A stretch of 5,120 bases of DNA from Candidatus Equinaster intestinalis (lineage in GTDB: Bacteria > Bacillota_A > Clostridia > Oscillospirales > Acutalibacteraceae): the NCBI GenBank assembly GCA_018065375.1, contig JAGHTJ010000176.1, forward strand, positions 1-5,120. The letters are read 5' to 3'. The notes beneath the pieces were generated by a model. The model searched no databases. It was not told the origin of the DNA and saw only the letters and a program-made list of their open reading frames with translations. The position numbers were made by a program, and so were the translations under genes. This document shows, in pieces, positions 1 through 4,173 of this stretch (the first letter of the stretch is position 1; each line of letters starts with the position of its first letter).

Positions 1-18
1 AAAAAAGGAAAGCTTTAT

Positions 19-801
19 ATGATTCCCGAAAATGCCGAAAAACCGATTGACGGCAGAATTGCCCGTGCAGGACTGCTTGCGATTATTGAGGAGAAAAAGA
101 AAAAATTGCAGAGTCTTCGTCCGTTGACACCGGGCGAGGTGGCACGGCTTCGAGAAGAATTTATGGTGGACTTCACCTATAATTCCAATGCCATTGAGGG
201 CAATACTCTGACACTCAAAGAAACCGCTATGGTCTTGGAGGGTATGACCATTGACCAAAAGCCGCTCAAAGACCACTTGGAGGCGGTGGGGCATAAGGAC
301 GCCTTTTTATATGTGGAGGATATTGCGAGCAGGAACACTGCTTTGACCGATAGCGTTATTAAAAACATTCACTCTTTGGTTCTTATGAATCAGCCGGAGG
401 ATAAGGGCGTTTTTCGCCGTATCCCCGTAAAAATCATGGGAGCATACACAGAGCCGGTACAGCCGTATCTCATTGAGCCGAAAATCACCGAACTGCTCTT
501 AGTAAATGAAGAACGCAAAACCACTATGAACCAACTAGAACGAATTGCTCGTTTCCACTTAGAATTTGAGGGCATCCACCCCTTTATCGACGGCAACGGC
601 AGAACGGGACGGCTGCTGATGAATTTGGATTTGATCGGGAACGGTTACCCGCCTATCAATGTAAAATTTACCGACCGCAAACGCTATTATGATGCCTTCG
701 ATGCCTTTTACCGTGACGGCAATGGGGGTAAAATGACCGAACTTATTTCCGAATATGTTGATAAACGGCTGGATGAATATTTGAAAGTTTTTACTTATTA
801 G
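19..801 (+). CDS. Fic-family protein (putative AMPylase, class II-like, self-inhibited)
   Basis: A 260-residue Fic-domain protein. Fic enzymes usually transfer AMP from ATP onto a hydroxyl side chain of a target protein. The signature HPFIDGNGRTGR is complete at residues 187-198: catalytic H187, metal-binding D191, and the GNGR anion hole with R195 and R198. Upstream, S56 to G61 in the run NSNAIEGNT matches the [S/T]xxxE[G/N] inhibitory motif, whose glutamate blocks productive ATP binding. It sits N-terminal to the Fic core, as in class II Fic proteins. Residues 130-147 probably form the target-docking flap. The ATG at 19 is preceded by an AAGGAA site (5-10) at 8 nt. No signal peptide or membrane segment is seen. 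The next gene starts 38 nt downstream and has its own ribosome site, so co-transcription is likely. The target is unknown; de-AMPylation or phosphotransfer is also possible in this family. The family call is very secure. Confidence 0.93.
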   Translation: MIPENAEKPIDGRIARAGLLAIIEEKKKKLQSLRPLTPGEVARLREEFMVDFTYNSNAIEGNTLTLKETAMVLEGMTIDQKPLKDHLEAVGHKDAFLYVEDIASRNTALTDSVIKNIHSLVLMNQPEDKGVFRRIPVKIMGAYTEPVQPYLIEPKITELLLVNEERKTTMNQLERIARFHLEFEGIHPFIDGNGRTGRLLMNLDLIGNGYPPINVKFTDRKRYYDAFDAFYRDGNGGKMTELISEYVDKRLDEYLKVFTY

Positions 802-839
802 AGAAAAAGTATTTTCACACATTGTAAAGGAGAATAAAT

Positions 840-1193
840 ATGGATATTTCCGAGGCACGAGAAATAGTTGAAGCATTGGCAAATGGTGTAAATCCGGTTA
901 CCGGTGAAATTCTCTCAAAAGAAAGCTGTTTTAATGAGCCGGATATTATCCGGGCATTATTTTTGGCAACCGAAGAACTTAAAAAATCAGAAAAACGCGG
1001 TAATCGCAAATTGCCGGATAATGCCGGCAAGCCTTGGAGCAATGATTTGGATAACGAACTTAAAGAAATGTTTATTTCGGGCAAGAGTAAAAAAGAGATT
1101 TGCGAACATTTCGGCAGAACAGCAGGAGCCATTACTACTCGGTTAGTGCGTTTGGGATTGATTCAATCACAAGACGAATTTCGTTATAAATAA
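840..1193 (+). CDS. Conserved hypothetical protein with C-terminal helix-turn-helix
   Basis: A 117-residue protein I cannot name. Two parts are visible. Residues 3-48 are a helical module with a NPVTGE turn (19-24) and a FNEPDIIRALFLATEEL stretch. I have seen this arrangement in conserved-hypothetical bacterial proteins and beside helicase-type domains, but I do not recall a proven function. Residues 49-64 are a basic, Gly/Pro-rich linker. Residues 65-108 begin with PWSNDLDNEL and end in a recognition-helix-like TAGAITTRLVRLGLI, resembling Myb/sigma-region-4-type DNA-binding helices in which an acidic helix after a Trp leads into a tri-helical fold. The ATG at 840 has a strong AAAGGAGA site (826-833). 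It lies 38 nt behind the fic gene with no terminator seen between them, so it may share that transcript. A DNA-binding role is inferred. A partner or regulator role for Fic is possible but unproven. Confidence 0.82.
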   Translation: MDISEAREIVEALANGVNPVTGEILSKESCFNEPDIIRALFLATEELKKSEKRGNRKLPDNAGKPWSNDLDNELKEMFISGKSKKEICEHFGRTAGAITTRLVRLGLIQSQDEFRYK

Positions 1194-1253
1194 AAGCGGT
1201 TGTTATAGCTTTCCCCGTTTTTCTTCTCCGTCGGGTATTGATAATTTTCCCTT

Positions 1254-1284
1254 TTGCAATTCGCATTGCGTACTGAATTATTAT
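1254..1284 (+). promoter_or_regulatory. Weak alternative vegetative promoter upstream of spoVT
   Basis: TTGCAA (1254-1259) and TATTAT (1279-1284) resemble -35 and -10 boxes of a housekeeping promoter, but the spacer is 19 nt and the -35 matches only four of six positions. It would give a leader of about 75 nt containing both arms of the AAATCCCC/GGGGATTT complement. It is listed only as an alternative to the sporulation-type promoter at 1307-1335. Confidence 0.2.
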
Positions 1285-1306
1285 TTCAAAGTTTTAATAT
1301 TTCTCG

Positions 1307-1335
1307 GTATAAATCCCCGCAAGATACAAATAATA
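1307..1335 (+). promoter_or_regulatory. Candidate SigG/SigF-type sporulation promoter of spoVT
   Basis: GTATA at 1307-1311 fits the -35 consensus GHATR. AATAATA at 1329-1335 fits the SigG -10 consensus CATNHTA at six of seven positions, with a 17-nt spacer. The expected start would be near 1342, leaving a short leader of about 26 nt before the spoVT ATG. Bacillus subtilis spoVT is transcribed by SigG in the forespore, which makes the location sensible. The region is AT-rich and the motifs are short, so a chance match is possible. SigF and SigG cannot be told apart here. Confidence 0.45.
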
Positions 1336-1367
1336 GCATTACGGCTAAGAAAAAAGGGGATTTTAGA

Positions 1368-1907
1368 ATGAAAGCCACAGGAATTGTAAGAAGAATTGAT
1401 GATTTGGGGCGTGTAGTGATACCCAAGGAAATTCGCCGCACAATGCGTATCCGTGAGGGCGACCCGTTGGAAATTTACACCGATGCCGGCGGGCTCGTGG
1501 TATTCAAAAAGTATTCGCCTATGGGCGAGCTTTCTTCGTTTGCTTCGCAGTATGCCGAGGCGCTTTGCCAGGGCACCGAGCTCGGCGTTGCGATTACCGA
1601 CAGTGATTCGTTTTTAGCGGCGAGCGGCATGCCTAAAAAGGACATTATCGGCTCATCGGTGAACAAGCCCATTGAGCAGATTATAAGCGACCGCAAAACA
1701 GTTGTATTTTCTGCCGAGGACAGCACCAAAAACGATGTGGTCTTTGCCGGCCGTGCGGCGCTTGTTGTGTCCCCCGTTATAGCGGCGGGCGATACCGTTG
1801 GCTCGGTGATACTTTTCGGCAGTGAAAACAATTCGAGCGCAAGCGAAAGCGATGTAAAACTCGCAAAAGTTGCATCATCTTTTCTGGGAAAACAAATGGA
1901 AGGCTGA
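1368..1907 (+). CDS. spoVT: Stage V sporulation protein T (SpoVT), AbrB-type regulator
   Basis: A 179-residue transcription regulator, essentially the length of Bacillus SpoVT (178). In spore formers it acts in the forespore, tuning SigG-dependent genes and cortex/coat maturation. Residues 1-50 are an AbrB-type swapped-hairpin DNA-binding domain with the near-invariant MKATGIVRRIDDLGRVVIPK start and the EIRRTMRIREGDPLEI core. Residues 55-179 form a GAF-like domain (SFASQYAEAL, VAITDSD, VVSPVIAAGDTVGSVILFG). The ATG at 1368 is chosen over an in-frame TTG at 1254 because the family begins exactly here and an AAGGGGA site (1354-1360) lies 7 nt upstream. A candidate sporulation promoter lies just ahead. 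The gene appears monocistronic, with the next operon having its own strong promoter starting at 1934. No oddities in key residues were seen. Confidence 0.97.
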   Translation: MKATGIVRRIDDLGRVVIPKEIRRTMRIREGDPLEIYTDAGGLVVFKKYSPMGELSSFASQYAEALCQGTELGVAITDSDSFLAASGMPKKDIIGSSVNKPIEQIISDRKTVVFSAEDSTKNDVVFAGRAALVVSPVIAAGDTVGSVILFGSENNSSASESDVKLAKVASSFLGKQMEG

Positions 1908-1913
1908 TTTTTG

Positions 1914-1952
1914 CGAAAAAAGCAATAAAACACTTGCATTTTTGTTTTTTCG
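1914..1952 (+). terminator. Possible weak terminator or inverted repeat after spoVT
   Basis: CGAAAAAA (1914-1921) is an exact complement of TTTTTTCG (1945-1952), and inside it GCAA (1922-1925) pairs with TTGC (1934-1937). The repeat begins 7 nt after the spoVT stop and contains a T-run, so it might end the spoVT transcript. The stem is almost all A-T and has a 7-nt bulge. It also overlaps the -35 box and spacer of the next promoter. Low confidence. Confidence 0.25.
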
Positions 1953-1962
1953 GTGTTATAAT
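1934..1962 (+). promoter_or_regulatory. Strong housekeeping (SigA) promoter of the rimP-nusA-infB operon
   Basis: TTGCAT (1934-1939) and a perfect TATAAT (1957-1962) are separated by exactly 17 nt. A TG at 1954-1955 adds the extended -10 element. Transcription should begin near A1969, producing a leader of about 70 nt before the rimP TTG at 2039. This is the only clear promoter ahead of the five-gene operon, and it separates that operon from spoVT. Confidence 0.87.
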
Positions 1963-1986
1963 GTATGCAGAATATGATGTAGGAGA

Positions 1987-2018
1987 AAAGAGTAGGTTAT
2001 GCCTGCTCTTTCCTTTTT
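1987..2018 (+). terminator. rimP leader hairpin 1 (terminator-like, attenuator candidate)
   Basis: AAAGAGTAGG (1987-1996) pairs over 10 bp with CCTGCTCTTT (2002-2011), with one T-G wobble and the 5-nt loop TTATG. It is followed by CC and five T residues (2014-2018). It begins about 18 nt after the predicted transcription start and lies wholly within the leader. The CC break in the T-run makes it a modest terminator. It could instead serve mainly as an anti-sequestor that keeps the rimP ribosome site open. Leader attenuators ahead of rimP-nusA operons are known in bacteria; whether this one belongs to a described family needs alignment. Confidence 0.6.
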
Positions 2019-2030
2019 GTAAAGGGCAGG
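2002..2030 (+). promoter_or_regulatory. rimP leader hairpin 2 (would sequester the rimP ribosome binding site)
   Basis: CCTGCTCTTT (2002-2011), the 3' arm of hairpin 1, also pairs over 10 bp with AAAGGGCAGG (2021-2030), with one T-G wobble and the 9-nt loop 2012-2020. The two hairpins are therefore mutually exclusive. The 3' arm here covers most of the Shine-Dalgarno stretch of rimP, so this form should lower rimP translation, and perhaps act as an antiterminator for hairpin 1. The pairing is read directly from the sequence; the regulatory role is inferred. Confidence 0.55.
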
Positions 2031-2041
2031 TGTTAAAGTTG
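2025..2041 (+). promoter_or_regulatory. rimP ribosome binding site and TTG start
   Basis: GGCAGGTG (2025-2032) matches the Shine-Dalgarno core GGAGGTG at all but one position and lies 6 nt before TTG (2039-2041). This decides the start. The in-frame GTG at 2030 has poor spacing to any ribosome site, and the ATG at 1961 overlaps the -10 box and would not be transcribed. Confidence 0.65.
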
Positions 2042-2494
2042 GCAAATGTTGCGGCAAAGGTTTATGAGCTGCTTAAAGCTCCCGTTGAACAAACCGGCAT
2101 AACCCTTTGGGATGTAAAATTCTTAAAAGAGGGCGCTTCTTACTATCTTCGGGTGTTTATTGATAAAGCAGGCGGCATCGGCATTGATGACTGTACCGAG
2201 ATAAACCGCATAATCGACCCCATTATTGATGAGGCCGACCCGATTGAAAACTCATATTATTTAGAGGTCTGCTCTTGCGGGCTCGGCAGGGAGCTTACCC
2301 GCGATTGGCATTTTGAAAAAATGCTTGGGCAAAAGGTAAAAGTAAAGCTTTATAAGGCAGTAGGCGGGGCAAAGGAAATTTCCGGCGAGCTTAAAAGCTA
2401 CGATGGCGGCGTATGTATTTTGGGAGAAGCGGGCGAAATATATTTCGAAAAGAAAGATTTTTCGGGCGTTTTTCTTGATGACATAGATTTTTAA
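2039..2494 (+). CDS. rimP: Ribosome maturation factor RimP
   Basis: A 151-residue protein, normal for RimP (about 150), which binds the 30S subunit in the cytoplasm and helps late assembly around S12. The N-terminal domain (about 1-80) shows the VAAKVYELLKAPVEQTGITLWDVKF start and the YYLRVFID strand. The linker signature is YYLEVCSCGLGREL near 73-86. The C-terminal SH3-like barrel holds HFEKMLGQKVKVKLYKAV and the ISGELKSYDGGVCIL strands. In most homologs the signature reads closer to LEVSSPGLDRPL, so two cysteines replace Ser and Pro here. The start is a TTG, supported by an AGGTG site and by the length of the family. It heads the operon, with nusA 30 nt downstream, the standard order in Firmicutes (ylxS-nusA in Bacillus). 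Expression is probably controlled by the leader hairpins. Confidence 0.94.
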   Translation: MANVAAKVYELLKAPVEQTGITLWDVKFLKEGASYYLRVFIDKAGGIGIDDCTEINRIIDPIIDEADPIENSYYLEVCSCGLGRELTRDWHFEKMLGQKVKVKLYKAVGGAKEISGELKSYDGGVCILGEAGEIYFEKKDFSGVFLDDIDF

Positions 2495-2524
2495 CACAAA
2501 TAATTTTCGGAGGTAAAACGGAAA

Positions 2525-3595
2525 ATGAATAAGGATACTAAAGAATTTTTTGCAGCACTCAAGGTTATGGAAGAGGAGCGCGGTGTTCCGCAGGAATTTC
2601 TGGCGGAAAAGATTGCCAATGCAATCGTAGTTGCGCTGCGTAAGGACTATGGCGGTAAAGATATCGTTACCTGCACCATAGATACCGAAAAAATGGTTTT
2701 TGCCGTAACGGTAAGAAAAGAAATCGTAGATGAGGTTACCGACCCCATGTCGCAGATACTTAAAGAGGATGCGGTTGCCATCAAATCAAAATCTTTGGCG
2801 GACGGTTTTGTTGATATCAAACTCGATACCAAGCAGTTCGGCAGAATTGTTGCTCAGACCGCAAAGCATGTTATCCGCCAGGGTATAAGGGAGGCTGAGC
2901 ACGGCCAGACCTTGGCTGAGTTTAAGGACCGCAACCGCGAGCTTTTAACCGCCACCGTTCAGCAGATTGACCCCAAGACCGGCAACGCCACCGTAACTAT
3001 CGGCAGAACCGAAACGATTCTGCCCAAGCTCGAGCAGGTTCCGGGTGAGGAGCTCAGTGAGGGCGACCTTATAAAGGTTTATGTGGTTGATGTTAAGGAA
3101 ACCGAAAAGGGACCCAAGATTATGATTTCCCGCACACATTCGGGCCTTGTTCGCCGCCTTTTTGAAACCGAAGTTCCCGAGATTTTTGACGGTACGATTG
3201 AAATTAAATCTGTTTCCCGTCAGGCAGGCGCCCGCACCAAAATCGCGGTTTTCAGCGCCAATCCCGAGATTGACCCCGTAGGTGCCTGCATAGGTCCTAA
3301 GGGCGCTCGTGTCAACAATATTGTTGAGGAGCTCGGCGGTGAAAAAATCGATATAGTTAAGTACAGCGATGACCCCGCCGTATTTATAGGCGAGGCACTC
3401 TCTCCCGCAAAGGTAGTTTCGGTAGAAATAATCAGCGAAAATCCCAAGGCCTGTAAGGCAACCGTTCCCGATGCTCAGCTTTCGCTCGCTATCGGCAACA
3501 AGGGCCAGAATGCAAAGCTTGCCGCAAAGCTTACGGGCTGGAAAATTGATACTCGCCCCGAAAGCGGATTCTACGGCGAGGATACTGAGGACTGA
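2525..3595 (+). CDS. nusA: Transcription termination/antitermination factor NusA
   Basis: A 356-residue NusA, the usual Firmicutes length (Bacillus about 370), lacking the C-terminal acidic repeats found in E. coli. It binds RNA polymerase near the RNA exit channel and promotes pausing and intrinsic termination. Domain order: N-terminal polymerase-binding domain (about 1-130, with EERGVPQEFLAEKIANAIVVALRK); S1 domain (about 137-203, ending KGPKIMISRTHSGLVRRLFE); KH1 with the GPKG loop at 257-260 inside DPVGACIGPKGARVNNI; KH2 with the GNKG loop at 324-327 inside QLSLAIGNKGQNAKLAAKL and the closing TGWKID. The ATG at 2525 follows GGAGGT (2509-2514) at 10 nt. It ends 2 nt before ylxR, so the two are translationally coupled. 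NusA could feed back on the leader hairpin of its own operon, but this is inference. Confidence 0.98.
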   Translation: MNKDTKEFFAALKVMEEERGVPQEFLAEKIANAIVVALRKDYGGKDIVTCTIDTEKMVFAVTVRKEIVDEVTDPMSQILKEDAVAIKSKSLADGFVDIKLDTKQFGRIVAQTAKHVIRQGIREAEHGQTLAEFKDRNRELLTATVQQIDPKTGNATVTIGRTETILPKLEQVPGEELSEGDLIKVYVVDVKETEKGPKIMISRTHSGLVRRLFETEVPEIFDGTIEIKSVSRQAGARTKIAVFSANPEIDPVGACIGPKGARVNNIVEELGGEKIDIVKYSDDPAVFIGEALSPAKVVSVEIISENPKACKATVPDAQLSLAIGNKGQNAKLAAKLTGWKIDTRPESGFYGEDTED

Positions 3596-3597
3596 TA

Positions 3598-3864
3598 ATG
3601 CCTAAAAAAATACCTGTTCGCTCCTGTGTGGGCTGTGGCGAGGCAAGACCCAAAAACGAGCTTGTTCGCATAGTGAGAACACCCGAGGGCGAAATTATAA
3701 CCGATTTTACGGGTAAAGCCAATGGCAGGGGCGCTTACATCTGCAAAAATGTTCAGTGCCTTAAAAAAGCGGAAAAATCCAAAAGAATTGACCGCTCATT
3801 TGGCATAACCGTAGCCGAAGAAATCTACCGAAAACTCGAAAAGGAATTTACCGATGGAGAGTAA
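3598..3864 (+). CDS. ylxR: YlxR/RnpM family (DUF448) RNA-binding protein
   Basis: An 88-residue member of the YlxR family. In Bacillus subtilis the homolog (RnpM) binds the RNase P RNA and modulates its activity, and a nucleoid-linked transcription role has also been proposed. The family marks are present: PVRSCVGCGEARPKNELVRIVR near the start, GRGAYIC at 43-49, and four cysteines (10, 13, 49, 54) in a CxxC...CxxxxC pattern that may hold a metal. The basic stretch KKAEKSKRIDRSFG follows. The ATG at 3598 is 2 nt after the nusA stop, with GAGGA (3587-3591) inside the end of nusA as ribosome site. Its last 11 nt overlap the start of ylxQ in another frame, indicating coupled translation. The position between nusA and the L7Ae-like gene is the classic one. 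Confidence 0.95.
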   Translation: MPKKIPVRSCVGCGEARPKNELVRIVRTPEGEIITDFTGKANGRGAYICKNVQCLKKAEKSKRIDRSFGITVAEEIYRKLEKEFTDGE

Positions 3865-4159
3865 AATCAAAACATATCTTGGCTTTGCTTCAAAGGCGGG
3901 TAAACTTAAATTCGGTATGGCAAAAACCGAAGAGTCCGCCAAAAAAGGCAAAGCGGAGCTGATAGCTTTTGCAAACGATGTTTCCGATAAAACCAAAAAA
4001 GAAATTTTGTTTATCGGCAATAAATATAATGTTGCGGTAGTGCCCCTCGGTTTTTCGGGTGATGAGCTCGAAAAAGCCGTTGGCAGCCGCTGCCTTGTGT
4101 TAGCGCTTGAGGATAATTCGTTTGCCAAGGCGATTAAAAACAGTATTGAAAGTATTTAG
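3854..4159 (+). CDS. ylxQ: YlxQ, L7Ae/L30e-family RNA-binding protein
   Basis: A 101-residue single-domain protein of the L7Ae/L30e/S12e/Gadd45 fold. Bacterial members such as YbxF and YlxQ bind kink-turn RNA; a cellular role for YlxQ is not settled. Family features seen are the LGFASKAGKLKFGMAKTEESAKKGKAELIAFANDVSDKTKKE opening (residues 9-50; residues 20-30 lie in the expected RNA-contacting region), the central VAVVPLGFSGDELEKAVG (60-77) and the LVLALEDNSFAKAI end (81-94). The ATG at 3854 overlaps the ylxR tail by 11 nt and is served by AAGGA (3841-3845). The TAG stop at 4157 is fused to the AGGAGG ribosome site of infB. The gene is in its conserved position between ylxR and infB. Confidence 0.93.
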   Translation: MESKIKTYLGFASKAGKLKFGMAKTEESAKKGKAELIAFANDVSDKTKKEILFIGNKYNVAVVPLGFSGDELEKAVGSRCLVLALEDNSFAKAIKNSIESI

Positions 4160-4173
4160 GAGGGAAGCCTACG

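Noticed and set aside
815..1132. Minus-strand frame opposite the HTH gene
   Set aside because: Antisense shadow; the + strand frame has a strong ribosome site and recognisable modules.
1194..1240. Intrinsic terminator after the HTH gene
   Set aside because: AAAGC/GCTTT gives only a 5-bp stem with a large loop, and the T-run is separated from it by CCCCG; not convincing.
1254..1367. Upstream TTG extension of spoVT by 38 residues
   Set aside because: SpoVT proteins start at the MKATGIVRRIDDLGR sequence; the ATG at 1368 has a good ribosome site, and the extension covers the likely promoter.
1475..1939. 154-codon reading frame on the minus strand opposite spoVT
   Set aside because: Shadow of the spoVT codons; no recognisable motifs or ribosome site, and the + strand gene is unambiguous.
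1934..2038. N-terminal extension of RimP from TTG 1934 or ATG 1961
   Set aside because: It overlaps the -35/-10 boxes and the leader hairpins, has no homology to RimP, and lies upstream of the predicted transcription start.
3575..3600. Kink-turn RNA for YlxQ at the nusA-ylxR junction
   Set aside because: ACTGA-type trinucleotides are present, but I could not draw the flanking C-stem and the tandem G-A pairs of a real kink-turn.
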